This document shows, one piece after another, positions 22,899 to 30,709 of a DNA stretch of 45,127 nt. Position numbers and translations under genes: made by a program. The notes beneath the pieces were generated by a model that ran no database searches, was not told the DNA's origin, and was given only the letters and a program-made list of their open reading frames with translations. Origin of the DNA: Parcubacteria group bacterium Gr01-1014_30. Its GTDB lineage: Bacteria > Patescibacteriota > Minisyncoccia > Minisyncoccales > 2-12-FULL-40-12. How positions within the stretch are numbered: position 1 is the stretch's first letter; the number at the start of each line of letters is the position of its first letter. The stretch lies in assembly GCA_007376185.1 (NCBI GenBank), contig VMFS01000009.1:1-45127 (forward strand). Direction: 5' to 3'.

Positions 22899-23870
22899 AT
22901 GAACAATAAATTATTAATTCCAGTTTTTATTATTGGTGCCATAGTAGTTGGCTATTTCTTGGGTGTGAGTAATAAATCTACTAACACCACGATAGATACT
23001 CCGGTTAATAAAACTGTAATGTCTCATAGTGATGAAGGGGGGTCTAGCAATTCTGTAATACCAGGAGCTCAACATATCCATGCTATTGCCTACGACACCG
23101 AAAGCAATTTACTTTTAGGAACACACGGCGGACTATTCCAGAGCAACGACGGTGGCAAAACTTGGCAAAAGGTTTCGGTGAAAGGAAGCGTTAACGCTGA
23201 TGATTGGATGAGCCTCGTTGTTGACCCCCGAAACCAGAAAACAATTTTTGCCGGTGGACATGATCTAGGTGTCATAAAAAGTATTGATGGTGGTATTGCC
23301 TGGGTGCGTTCTGATGATGGGATAAAAGGTACAGATATTCATGGTTTGGCGATTAATCAACGTAATCCCGATTTACTTTTTGCCTACTCTGTTGATAATG
23401 GTGTGTTCAAAAGTAAAGACGGCGGCGTTTCTTGGAAGCGTATGGATGACGGCCCCGAAAACCCAGGCGTAAGATCGTTTGCCTATATGGCGGTACAAAC
23501 TTCGATGGATAAATCTATGGGCTGGGATAATTGGGGCCTCCTCTTGGCGGGGACGGCTGACGGTCTCTTCCAATCTTTCAGTTGTTTTTGCGGTTGGACA
23601 AAGACAACGAATGTTTTTGACAACACAACAGTTTATACGCTTGCTACTTTCCATAAAGATTTAACTGTTATGTATGCAGGCACGCAAGCCGGGGCTTGGA
23701 AAACAATCGATACCGGGCAAAACTGGAAAAAACTCGACGGTCTGAATGGTGTCAAAGTTACTGCCATTGCCATCAATCCTGAAAATTTCAAGGAACTTAC
23801 TGCTTCTAGTGAAGATGGTATAATCTATCGAAGTCCAAACGCTGGCGAAAGTTGGCAGAGAATCAATTAG
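22899..23870 (+). CDS. Anchored BNR/Asp-box beta-propeller protein (F510_1955-like)
   Basis: 323 residues from the ATG at 22899. Residues 4-22 are a membrane anchor or signal peptide. Then repeated Asp-box motifs, each an S/T-x-D-x-G-x-x-W: FQSNDGGKTWQKV, IKSIDGGIAWVRS, FKSKDGGVSWKRM, WKTIDTGQNWKKL and YRSPNAGESWQRI. These form a beta-propeller like sialidases and the photosystem assembly factor HCF136/Ycf48; proteins annotated F510_1955 family glycosylhydrolase look like this. Enzymatic activity is not certain. The gene sits in the second repeat-bounded cassette. Confidence 0.75.
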   Translation: MNNKLLIPVFIIGAIVVGYFLGVSNKSTNTTIDTPVNKTVMSHSDEGGSSNSVIPGAQHIHAIAYDTESNLLLGTHGGLFQSNDGGKTWQKVSVKGSVNADDWMSLVVDPRNQKTIFAGGHDLGVIKSIDGGIAWVRSDDGIKGTDIHGLAINQRNPDLLFAYSVDNGVFKSKDGGVSWKRMDDGPENPGVRSFAYMAVQTSMDKSMGWDNWGLLLAGTADGLFQSFSCFCGWTKTTNVFDNTTVYTLATFHKDLTVMYAGTQAGAWKTIDTGQNWKKLDGLNGVKVTAIAINPENFKELTASSEDGIIYRSPNAGESWQRIN

Positions 23871-23990
23871 GCCGCAAAAGAAAAACTTGTCCCGATTTTG
23901 TCCCCTGACTGAAGTCGGGGTTACAAAATCGAGGATCCTCGATTTTTCATAAAATCAAAGATTTTAGAAAAATCGGGAAAATTGTCATTC

Positions 23991-24107
23991 GTGCGGCTCA
24001 CTTCGACTTCGCTCAGTACAAGCCGCCGCCTTTCCGAATTTTCGCGGGGGGAGTTCCTCGCCGCCGCAGGCGGCGAAATGCGTTCGGACTAATTCAAGAA
24101 TACTGCA
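23991..24107 (-). repeat. Cassette-end repeat C (inverted orientation)
   Basis: Same order as repeat B: GTGCGGCT, an interruption of about 20 bases (ACTTCGACTTCGCTCAGTAC), CCGCCGCCTTTCCGAATTTT, a GCCGCCGCAGGCGGC palindrome in place of the B middle, then TGCGTTCGGACTAATTCAAG and AATACTGCA. Between 23871 and 23990 there are further palindromes (AATCGAGGATCCTCGATT). Confidence 0.78.
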
Positions 24108-24150
24108 TCAATCATTAGACGCCGTTTCAATTTTTCGGCTGCGTTTTTTA

Positions 24151-24179
24151 TTGAAAACCTGATCGATTTAAGATATAAT
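24151..24179 (+). promoter_or_regulatory. Promoter of the homing endonuclease gene
   Basis: TTGAAA (24151-24156), 17 bases, TATAAT (24174-24179). Transcription should start near 24186, which is an in-frame ATG, supporting a leaderless mRNA and that start. Confidence 0.75.
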
Positions 24180-24185
24180 ATGATA

Positions 24186-25172
24186 ATGTATAGACTTGCT
24201 GATTCGCCACGTATTAAAAATATCGAGAGGAGCTTTGAAGACTCCATCGCCACAATTTTATACAACTGGCATTGGAAAGCGAATTTAAAGCATAGTGAAA
24301 TAGGAGAGAGGTTAGACATACCACGCCCTACTATTAGTCGTTGGTTTAGGAAACTCGGCGTGCCATCGCAGGATAGTCATAAAATTACTAATAATAATTT
24401 GTTGAATGTCGGACCAAGATGTGGTCCGCGTGCACAACCTAGAGTAAAAAAAGTAAGACCAGTTTTGGTTAATCAAGACTTCTTTAAAAAGTGGACACCG
24501 GAAATGGCTTACGTGTTAGGATATTTTGCGGCCGATGGTTGTATGTCTGTTAACTCAAGAGGTGCTCATTTTATTGAGTTTACATCAACAGACAAAGAAC
24601 AGATTGAGAGAATCCGAGAGAAGATGCAGTCTTCTCATGTTATTGGTAGGTTTGTTTCAAAAAATCCGAGATGGAAAACAGGATACCGTCTTCAAATAGG
24701 AAGCAAAGAGATGTTTAACGATTTATTGAGATTGGGGTTGACTCCACGAAAAAGTTTGACTCTTGATTTGCCGGAAGTGCCGGAGCAATACTTTTCGCAT
24801 TTTGTTAGAGGTTATTTTGATGGTGACGGCAGTGTGGCTTTCATGAGGTATTTCAGAAATGATAGGAAAAAGTTGGTTTACGCGTTTCGTACGAGGTTTA
24901 TCTCGGGGAGTAAAATATTTTTAGAGAAGTTGTTGCAGAAGCTGCGATTTTTTGTGGGCACTAAAGGCGGTTCGCTTATAAAAAAACAGGATGGTTCTTT
25001 TGAGTTATCTTTTTCAATGAACGATAGTTGCAAAATATTCTTTTATCTTTATAATGAATGTATTGCAGGAAACTTGTTCTTAACGAGAAAGTATAATAGA
25101 TTTCAAGAGGCGCTGAAAATATTAAGGGGGGGCGTAGCTCAATTGGTTAGAGCGCAAGATTGTCGATCTTGA
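24186..25172 (+). CDS. LAGLIDADG homing endonuclease with helix-turn-helix
   Basis: About 328 residues. N-terminal helix-turn-helix (HSEIGERLDIPRPTISRWFR, near residues 35-55), then two LAGLIDADG motifs: AYVLGYFAADGCM near residue 115 and SHFVRGYFDGDGSV near residue 200, with the metal-binding Asp in each. A single chain with two motifs acts as a monomer. The ATG at 24180 is also in frame, but the promoter favours 24186. The frame runs 45 bases into tRNA-Asp, giving the tail GGVAQLVRAQDCRS, which is only translated tRNA. The gene is not inside an intron; it abuts an uninterrupted tRNA. Confidence 0.85.
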   Translation: MYRLADSPRIKNIERSFEDSIATILYNWHWKANLKHSEIGERLDIPRPTISRWFRKLGVPSQDSHKITNNNLLNVGPRCGPRAQPRVKKVRPVLVNQDFFKKWTPEMAYVLGYFAADGCMSVNSRGAHFIEFTSTDKEQIERIREKMQSSHVIGRFVSKNPRWKTGYRLQIGSKEMFNDLLRLGLTPRKSLTLDLPEVPEQYFSHFVRGYFDGDGSVAFMRYFRNDRKKLVYAFRTRFISGSKIFLEKLLQKLRFFVGTKGGSLIKKQDGSFELSFSMNDSCKIFFYLYNECIAGNLFLTRKYNRFQEALKILRGGVAQLVRAQDCRS

Positions 25173-25201
25173 GGCTGCGAGTTCAAGTCTCGTCGTCCCC
25201 G
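25128..25201 (+). tRNA. tRNA-Asp(GTC)
   Basis: Acceptor GGGGGCG/CGTCCCC, D arm GCTC-AATTGGTTA-GAGC, anticodon stem CAAGA/TCTTG with loop TTGTCGA, variable loop AGGCT, T arm GCGAG-TTCAAGT-CTCGT, G73. CCA is not encoded. Uninterrupted. The upstream endonuclease gene overlaps its first 45 bases on the same strand. Confidence 0.95.
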
Positions 25202-25221
25202 CTAAGAGAAAATAAGAAATG

Positions 25222-25241
25222 GCCCAATAGGGCTGTTTTTT
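25222..25241 (+). terminator. Weak terminator after tRNA-Asp
   Basis: GCCC-AATA-GGGC followed by TGTTTTTTG. The stem is only four pairs, so strength is doubtful. Confidence 0.4.
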
Positions 25242-25377
25242 GTTGATTTTAGGGTTTATTTCATCCAGTATTGACAGAATAGCTGAAATATGCTGAACTA
25301 AATTGTTCTTTGAAAATGCAATATCGAAGTAACATGTTAAGTCAGTTGTTTTTTTCAAACCCAACAAAAGAGATGCA

Positions 25378-25647
25378 ATGAAGCTGCTCGTGTACCTGTA
25401 TCGTGGAAACCATTATGTCATCCTGCTTGGCGGCTCTGAGAACTTCCAGACGCAAGAGGACGTCTTTCTCACCGGTGAGGAGAAGGAAGTTTTCACGATC
25501 ACGCACCTACCCGAAACACCTTTTCTAGAGACAGTGCGGAAGTTGATCGCTGAAGCAGATCGTCGAGGAATCAAGGACCTGCAAGCGATGGAGAAGATGT
25601 TCTCGGCGGGAAAGGCAGTGGCAGTAGGCCCCAAGACCGTGAACTGA
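25378..25647 (+). CDS. Small hypothetical protein, first of a three-gene operon
   Basis: An 89-residue soluble protein of unknown function, reading MKLLVYLYRGNHYVILLGGS and then FQTQEDVFLTGEEKEVFTI. Codon use is GC-rich compared with the core genes. Nine bases separate its stop from the next start. A TTGACA at 25271 with a poor -10 (TGC-TGAACT) is a possible promoter. Confidence 0.5.
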   Translation: MKLLVYLYRGNHYVILLGGSENFQTQEDVFLTGEEKEVFTITHLPETPFLETVRKLIAEADRRGIKDLQAMEKMFSAGKAVAVGPKTVN

Positions 25648-25656
25648 GGAGGATTC

Positions 25657-25860
25657 ATGCAGGATTTGACTCCTGAAGAGAAGCACCGAATGATGCCCGT
25701 GGTGGAAGAATTCGTCTCCGATGTGCTGCGGCTTCAGCGGAAGTTTGAAGTTCAACGTCTGGCTCTGGAAGTCAAGTATTTCGAGAAGCTTCCGAAGGAA
25801 AACCGCATCCAGTGGCACTTCTTGCAACTCGCCGAAAAACAGCTAAGGAGAAGTGAATGA
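25657..25860 (+). CDS. Small hypothetical protein, second of the operon
   Basis: 67 residues, mostly helical and charged (LTPEEKHRMMPVVEEFVSDV, then FEVQRLALEVKYFEKLPKEN). Not recognised. A perfect AGGAGG Shine-Dalgarno (25648-25653) precedes the ATG, rare in this window. The stop overlaps the next start (ATGA). Confidence 0.5.
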   Translation: MQDLTPEEKHRMMPVVEEFVSDVLRLQRKFEVQRLALEVKYFEKLPKENRIQWHFLQLAEKQLRRSE

Positions 25861-26087
25861 CAAAACTCCACGATGTCCGGCTAGATCAGGTCATGCCGAA
25901 GGGCAACCCGAGGCTTACCTGCTTCACACCAGGGTGCAATCGCGAGACTCTCGTGTGTAAGACCGAGTGGGGCGCGATTGAATGGAACGCCGCGCTCCGA
26001 GAATTCAAAACTCGACACCCGTTCAAGGGCACGGGGAATAAGGACACTCGGTTTGTGCCGTCGCTGGCCGATCCGATCGAGAAGTAG
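25857..26087 (+). CDS. Small hypothetical protein, third of the operon
   Basis: 76 residues, GC-rich coding. It has two cysteines in LTCFTPGCNRETLVCKTEWG, a possible metal or disulfide site near residues 20-35, but no known motif. AAGGAG lies seven bases upstream of the start, and it overlaps the preceding gene by four bases. A clear terminator follows 28 bases later. Confidence 0.5.
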   Translation: MTKLHDVRLDQVMPKGNPRLTCFTPGCNRETLVCKTEWGAIEWNAALREFKTRHPFKGTGNKDTRFVPSLADPIEK

Positions 26088-26115
26088 ACTATCATCCGCG
26101 CTCACGCGCAATGAG

Positions 26116-26146
26116 CCGCCTTGGCACAGTCCGAGGCGGTCTTTTT
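26116..26146 (+). terminator. Intrinsic terminator of the small-gene operon
   Basis: CCGCCT (26116-26121), 12-base loop, AGGCGG (26134-26139), then TCTTTTTCT. Confidence 0.75.
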
Positions 26147-26460
26147 CTAAATTCAGAGAGCGACCTGCCTGCCGGCAGGCAAGGAATTTGCCGCCATTCG
26201 ACTTCGTACCGCTTCGTCTCTCAACTATCATTCGAGACGACCTTGAGCTAAGTCGAAAGGGCGCGGTACTTCGCTCATGGTCTTCGACCAGCCTTGATTA
26301 CAAAGTCGAATGTTTCGAGCGACTCTGACGTTAGTCGGAGGAGTCGAGAAACTTTCTCACTAAAGCTTTCTCCTTCGCTCTTCGAGTTTCGGCAGACAAG
26401 CGCCTTTCTCCGCCAGCTGGCGGAGTTTGTTTTTCTTTTAATCCGTGATACTATGGAATT
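26147..26460 (+). other. Intergenic repeat-rich stretch
   Basis: No gene seen. It holds a palindrome CCTGCCTGCCGGCAGGCA near 26164, many TCGA-rich words (CGACTTCG, GTCGAAAG, AGTCGAATG) suggesting degraded repeats, and CTCCGCCA/TGGCGGAG (26408-26425) followed by a T-rich tract, which could act as a terminator. Confidence 0.5.
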
Positions 26461-26772
26461 ATGAAGTTGGAGCGATACCCCGTAAAAAAACTTAAAAAGG
26501 AGATTTTAGCAATAGTGGGCAAGCGCTTGGACCTGAGAAAGTATAAAGTGTTTTTCTTCGGATCGCGCGTGAGCGGCAGAGGCGCCAAAACTTCCGACAT
26601 AGACGTTGGCATAAGAGGTCCCAAGGAAGTGCCTCTGGATAAAATGGCGGAGATTCGCGAAGACATAGAAAAACTGCCCCTTCTTTACAAAATAGACGTT
26701 GTTGATTTCAGCGCGGCTGACAAAGTTTTTCAAAAAGTAGCCGCCAGCCAGCTTGAACTTTTGACCAAGTAG
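26461..26772 (+). CDS. Minimal nucleotidyltransferase (MNT), antitoxin-type
   Basis: 103 residues. The motif FFGSRVSGRGAKTSDIDVGI (residues 31-50) has the GS and D-x-D of minimal nucleotidyltransferases. With the HEPN/HI0074-like gene directly downstream it forms a typical MNT/HEPN pair. In characterised pairs the MNT protein adds AMP to the HEPN toxin and so neutralises it (type VII toxin-antitoxin); that role here is inferred. The two genes are separated by one base. Confidence 0.82.
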   Translation: MKLERYPVKKLKKEILAIVGKRLDLRKYKVFFFGSRVSGRGAKTSDIDVGIRGPKEVPLDKMAEIREDIEKLPLLYKIDVVDFSAADKVFQKVAASQLELLTK

Positions 26773-26773
26773 C

Positions 26774-27148
26774 ATGAAAGAACTCGACGCAATAGCCAAG
26801 AAGTATAAAAAAGCTGCGGCGCGCTTAAAAGAGGTTCTGGCAAAGCCCAAAACAGCGGAAAGAAGGGATTCAGCGATCAAGCGCTTTGAAATAACTTTTG
26901 ACCTCGCCTGGAAACTGACAAAAGAGTTCTTGCTGAAACAAAAGGGAGTCAGGTGTGATTCTCCCAAGGACTGTTTTCGCGAGGCATATCGCGCCAGCCT
27001 AATCAAATACGACAAATACTGGCTGGTCATGATCGATATCAGGAACCAAGCAGTCCACACTTACAGCGAAAAGTTCGCCGACTCTTTGTACAAAAAACTT
27101 CCCGATATTCTCAAAAAGTTTAAGGAGTTGGAGCAAAACTTAACTTAA
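26774..27148 (+). CDS. HEPN protein of the HI0074 family, toxin-type partner
   Basis: 124 residues, all helical. The family block FEITFDLAWKLTKEFLL is near residue 38, and the HEPN motif RNQAVHTY (RNxxxH) near residue 93. Known members are the substrate-binding partner, or RNase toxin, of the MNT protein encoded just upstream. Both genes are likely translated together. Confidence 0.82.
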   Translation: MKELDAIAKKYKKAAARLKEVLAKPKTAERRDSAIKRFEITFDLAWKLTKEFLLKQKGVRCDSPKDCFREAYRASLIKYDKYWLVMIDIRNQAVHTYSEKFADSLYKKLPDILKKFKELEQNLT

Positions 27149-27227
27149 TGAAATTCCGCCAGCTCGCAGCCGAAGTTGTCTTTTGGTCGCACCTTCTTTA
27201 TTAATGCTTCTCATAAAGAATAAAACG

Positions 27228-27262
27228 AAATGAAGGAGAACTGTTCTCTTTCATTTGTTTTT
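27228..27262 (+). terminator. Hairpin after the MNT/HEPN pair
   Basis: AAATGAAGGAGAA and TTCTCTTTCATTT pair around a CTG loop with one mismatch, followed by GTTTTT. It is probably a terminator, just upstream of the pheS promoter. Confidence 0.5.
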
Positions 27263-27266
27263 AGGA

Positions 27267-27295
27267 TTGTTTTTCCTTCAAAAATATGATATAAT
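27267..27295 (+). promoter_or_regulatory. pheS promoter
   Basis: TTGTTT (27267-27272), 17 bases, TATAAT (27290-27295). The leader would be only about six bases. Confidence 0.7.
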
Positions 27296-27307
27296 GAAAG
27301 AATAGGT

Positions 27308-28438
27308 ATGCTGATAGAAATTGACTCAAAAGAGGAGAAAGAGCTGATAAAACAGCTTGAAAAAAGAACCGACAATGAAGCTAAAAGAATGCTTCGTTTT
27401 TTGCGTATGCCGGATTTAACCAGAACCACCGGAAGCCCTTTGGCTGAACTCGTCAAAAGGGTGAAACAAATTCCCGCTCTCAAGGACTTTGACGATATAA
27501 AGATTCCAGAAATAGTGCCTACCAGGGTTTTGTTTGACCTGTTTAACATGCCGCCGGGGCATCCCTCGAGAAGCAAATCCGACACCTATTACGTTGACCA
27601 AGACCACATTTTGATAACGCACGACACGGTGATGTGGCATTACTATTTTGAGCACCCGCAAGTTAAAGAAAAAATCGCGCGGGGCGAGGACTTGGGCGTT
27701 GTTTGCTATACCAAAGTTTACAGGAAAGACGAAATCGACAGGCGCCACATGAACGTTTTTCATCAATTCGGCGGCCTTTATTTAACGCGTGACGAAAAGA
27801 GGAAGGTGACCCTTGACGATTTGAAGCAGGTTTTGGGGCAAGTTGCACAATCCATTTTCGGACCGAAAGTTGAGTATAATTTTACACCTGAAACTTTTCC
27901 CTACACCGATCCAAGTTGCGAGATGAATATAAAAGTAAGAGGGGAATGGGTGGAGATGGTGGGTTCTGGTCTTCCGAGAAAAGACGTATTAAAGAATTTC
28001 GACATAACAGGATACAACGGTTGGGCTTTTGGATTTGGACTGGAGCGACTGGCAATGGTTTCTATGGACTTGCCCGACATTCGGCTTTTGTGGTCGGACG
28101 ACCCCAGGGTTCGCAGCCAGTTAAAATTGGGGCAAAAGTTCAAAGAGATTTCAAAATACCCTTCAGTAACGCGCGACATTTCCTTTGTGGTTGATAAAGG
28201 TTTCGTTCCCAACGACTATTTTGATCTTATCCGCGACCTTGGCGGAGATTTGGTGGAACAAGTGGAGCTTTTGGATAAATATGAAGACGAAGAAAAATTC
28301 GGCAAAAACAAAATGAGTTATACCTACAGAATCGTTTACCGCAGCATGGAAAGAACTTTGGTTTCAAAAGAGGTTGATGAAATTCAAGACAAAATTTACA
28401 AAGAAACAGCTAAGCAATTCAGCGCAGAACTGAGATAG
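27308..28438 (+). CDS. pheS: Phenylalanyl-tRNA synthetase, monomeric (mitochondrial-like) architecture
   Basis: 376 residues. The class II catalytic core starts near residue 85: GHPSRSKSDTYYVDQDHILI, then motif 2 VYRKDEIDRRHMNVFHQFGG and motif 3 GWAFGFGLERLAMV (near residue 238). From about residue 283 (KYPSVTRDISFVVDKG) to the end is an FDX-ACB anticodon-binding domain, which in ordinary bacteria belongs to the PheT subunit. PheS-type catalytic domain plus FDX-ACB in one chain is the layout of monomeric mitochondrial PheRS. The N-terminal coiled coil that bacterial PheS uses for tRNA binding is much reduced. No pheT follows; gyrB does. Confidence 0.85.
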   Translation: MLIEIDSKEEKELIKQLEKRTDNEAKRMLRFLRMPDLTRTTGSPLAELVKRVKQIPALKDFDDIKIPEIVPTRVLFDLFNMPPGHPSRSKSDTYYVDQDHILITHDTVMWHYYFEHPQVKEKIARGEDLGVVCYTKVYRKDEIDRRHMNVFHQFGGLYLTRDEKRKVTLDDLKQVLGQVAQSIFGPKVEYNFTPETFPYTDPSCEMNIKVRGEWVEMVGSGLPRKDVLKNFDITGYNGWAFGFGLERLAMVSMDLPDIRLLWSDDPRVRSQLKLGQKFKEISKYPSVTRDISFVVDKGFVPNDYFDLIRDLGGDLVEQVELLDKYEDEEKFGKNKMSYTYRIVYRSMERTLVSKEVDEIQDKIYKETAKQFSAELR

Positions 28439-28440
28439 TG

Positions 28441-28446
28441 TAAAAT
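28441..28446 (+). promoter_or_regulatory. -10 box of gyrB
   Basis: TAAAAT ends seven bases before the gyrB ATG, so a leaderless transcript is expected. No convincing -35 is seen. Confidence 0.4.
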
Positions 28447-28453
28447 AAATAAA

Positions 28454-30379
28454 ATGGCAGCTAAAAACGCAAAAACAGAAAACAGTTACCAAGCCAAAGA
28501 TATTTATGTTTTGGAGGGTTTAGAGCCGGTTCGCAAAAGACCGGGAATGTACATTGGTTCCACCGGCCCTGAAGGACTCCATCACTTAATCTGGGAGTGT
28601 TTTGATAACGCATTAGATGAAGCCATGGCTGGGTACGCCAAAAACATTGAGGTGGCGCTTTTGCCCGAAAACCGAGTGAGAACCACTGATGACGGCCGCG
28701 GCATTCCTGTTGAAAAACATCCGCAAACGAAAAAATCAGCTTTGGAAACCGTAATGTGCACTCTGCACGCTGGCGCCAAGTTCGGCGGCCAAAGTTATAA
28801 GATTGCCGGCGGGCTCCACGGAGTTGGAGTTTCCGTTGTAAATGCTCTTTCCAAGTGGGTGAGGGTTGAAGTTTGCCGTGATAAAATAAAATACGCCCAG
28901 GAATACGCCAAAGGAAAACCCAAAGCGGCCGTGAAAAAAATCGCCAGGTGCCAGCAATCTGGTACTCAGGTTACTTTTGAACCCGACCCTGAGATTTTCA
29001 AAGAGATTAAGTTTGATTTGAAGCGCATTTTGCACCACTTGCGCCAGCAGGCCTACTTGACCAAAGGGGTTAGAATCACCGTTGCTGACGAGCGACAAAA
29101 ACAAAAGACAACTTACGGCTTTTATTTTGAAGGCGGTCTGACTTCTTATATTAAGTACCTTGTCAAAGGACTAGCTAAGCATCACCCAAATGTTTTTTAC
29201 TGTTCGGGTTCCAAGGACCAAACTATGGTGGAGGCCGCTTTTCAATACACGGAAGAGCTTGAAAGTTACGAAGAAGGTTTTGCCAACAACATACACACTG
29301 GCGAGGGGGGTACCCATTTGACCGGTTTCAGGGTGGCCCTAACGAGAACTTTGAACGACTACGCCAAGAAACAAGGATTCATCAAAGATAAAAACGGCGA
29401 CAACTTGTCGGGCGACGACGTTAGGGAGGGGTTAACCGCCGTGGTTTCAGTGAAAATAAGGGAGCCCCAGTTTGAAGGCCAGACTAAAGCAAAGTTGGGA
29501 AATCCAGAAGCAAAACTGGGGGTTGAGACTGTTGTTTCAGAAGCTCTTTCTGACTTTCTGGAAAGAAACCCTCAGGACGCAAGAGCCATAATTGAAAAAT
29601 GTATTTTGTCTGCCAAAGCCAGAAAAGCGGCTAAGGCTGCCAGAGAAACGGTTTTGAGAAAAGGAGTTTTGGAGGGGTTGGCTTTGCCTGGCAAACTTGC
29701 CGACTGCGCCTCCCGCAAGCCGGAAGAATCCGAGCTTTACATTGTGGAAGGGGAGTCCGCAGGCGGATCAAGCAGGCAGGCGAGAAACAGGCACTTTCAG
29801 GCAATTTTGCCCCTGCGAGGCAAAATTCTGAATGTGGAAAGAGCGCGTCTGGACAAAATGCTTTCTTCAAAGGAAATAAAGGCGCTCATTATCGCTTTGG
29901 GAACGGCTGTGGCAGAGGACTTTGATCCCGAAAAAGCAAGGTATCACCGCATAATTTTGATGTCTGACGCCGACGTTGATGGCGCTCACATTCGCACTTT
30001 ACTTTTGACCCTTTTTTACCGATACTTAAAGCCGCTAATTGAGAGAGGTTACCTTTACATTGCCCAGCCGCCTCTTTATAAGATTCAGTCGGGAAAAGAA
30101 GCCCAGTATGCTTACACCGAAGAGCAGAAGTTGACTAAGCTGAAAGGTTTTGGCAAAAGACCTGTTTCCATTCAGCGGTATAAGGGCCTTGGTGAAATGA
30201 ATGCTTCAGAGTTGTGGGACACGACCATGGACCCAAAGAACCGCATTTTGCTCCAGGTGACAATTGACTCTGCCAGAGAGGCCGATAAAGTTTTCGACAC
30301 TTTGATGGGCGATGAAGTCCTGCCGCGGCGCAAGTTTATACAGAGCTACGCTAAGAAGGTCAAGAATTTAGACATTTAA
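28454..30379 (+). CDS. gyrB: DNA gyrase subunit B
   Basis: ATPase subunit of gyrase. 641 residues, typical for the short form. The GHKL ATPase domain has LEPVRKRPGMYIGSTGPEG near residue 22, DNALDEAMAG near 53 (catalytic Glu-Asn region), DDGRGIPVEKH and GGLHGVGVSVVNALS. The Toprim domain begins YIVEGESAGGSS near 425 and has SDADVDGAHIRTLLL near 505. The end GDEVLPRRKFI matches the family C-terminus. It could be ParE by sequence alone, but the overall pattern favours GyrB. gyrA is not in the window. Confidence 0.94.
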   Translation: MAAKNAKTENSYQAKDIYVLEGLEPVRKRPGMYIGSTGPEGLHHLIWECFDNALDEAMAGYAKNIEVALLPENRVRTTDDGRGIPVEKHPQTKKSALETVMCTLHAGAKFGGQSYKIAGGLHGVGVSVVNALSKWVRVEVCRDKIKYAQEYAKGKPKAAVKKIARCQQSGTQVTFEPDPEIFKEIKFDLKRILHHLRQQAYLTKGVRITVADERQKQKTTYGFYFEGGLTSYIKYLVKGLAKHHPNVFYCSGSKDQTMVEAAFQYTEELESYEEGFANNIHTGEGGTHLTGFRVALTRTLNDYAKKQGFIKDKNGDNLSGDDVREGLTAVVSVKIREPQFEGQTKAKLGNPEAKLGVETVVSEALSDFLERNPQDARAIIEKCILSAKARKAAKAARETVLRKGVLEGLALPGKLADCASRKPEESELYIVEGESAGGSSRQARNRHFQAILPLRGKILNVERARLDKMLSSKEIKALIIALGTAVAEDFDPEKARYHRIILMSDADVDGAHIRTLLLTLFYRYLKPLIERGYLYIAQPPLYKIQSGKEAQYAYTEEQKLTKLKGFGKRPVSIQRYKGLGEMNASELWDTTMDPKNRILLQVTIDSAREADKVFDTLMGDEVLPRRKFIQSYAKKVKNLDI

Positions 30380-30417
30380 AAATTCCTGCCCTGTGAACGA
30401 GGCATACTATAGCGGGG

Positions 30418-30446
30418 TTGACATCTAAGCGCATAATTCGTAGATT
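30418..30446 (+). promoter_or_regulatory. Promoter of secE-nusG-rplK
   Basis: TTGACA (30418-30423), 17 bases, TAGATT (30441-30446). The secE ATG lies seven bases after the -10 box, so the mRNA would be leaderless. Confidence 0.65.
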
Positions 30447-30452
30447 GTGATT

Positions 30453-30638
30453 ATGTTTGATAAAGTCATTACTTTTTTGAAAGAGGTCAGGTTGGAAATG
30501 AAAAAAGTCAACTGGCCAAACAGGCGAGAGACCGTAAAATATACCTTGATTGTCATCGCGGCGTCTTTCGCGCTGGCGGCTTTCCTTGGAGCTTTGGATT
30601 TTATTTTCACTACATTACTTAATAAGTTTATATTATGA
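30453..30638 (+). CDS. secE: Preprotein translocase subunit SecE
   Basis: Small membrane subunit clamping SecY. 61 residues from the ATG at 30453; a GTG two codons upstream is also in frame but would lie inside the promoter region. The amphipathic helix FLKEVRLEMKKVNWPNRRET with the conserved VNWPNRRET, then one membrane helix (about residues 29-55). First gene of the classical secE-nusG-rplK order. Confidence 0.93.
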   Translation: MFDKVITFLKEVRLEMKKVNWPNRRETVKYTLIVIAASFALAAFLGALDFIFTTLLNKFIL

Positions 30639-30644
30639 AAATAA

Positions 30645-30704
30645 CCCCGCCCTCTATGCATATGTGTTAATTCATTTAGCTTAGAGTGCTCGGTGCTCGC
30701 TCAG
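30645..30704 (+). repeat. Partial CCCCGCCCTCTA element between secE and nusG
   Basis: The left end CCCCGCCCTCTATGC (30645-30659) matches the elements at 12210 and 45031. The right end is reduced: TTAGAGTGCTCGGTGCTCGC instead of TAGAGGGCGGGGTGCTCGC. It looks like an internally deleted copy lying in the leader of nusG. Confidence 0.6.
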
Positions 30705-30709
30705 CTCGC

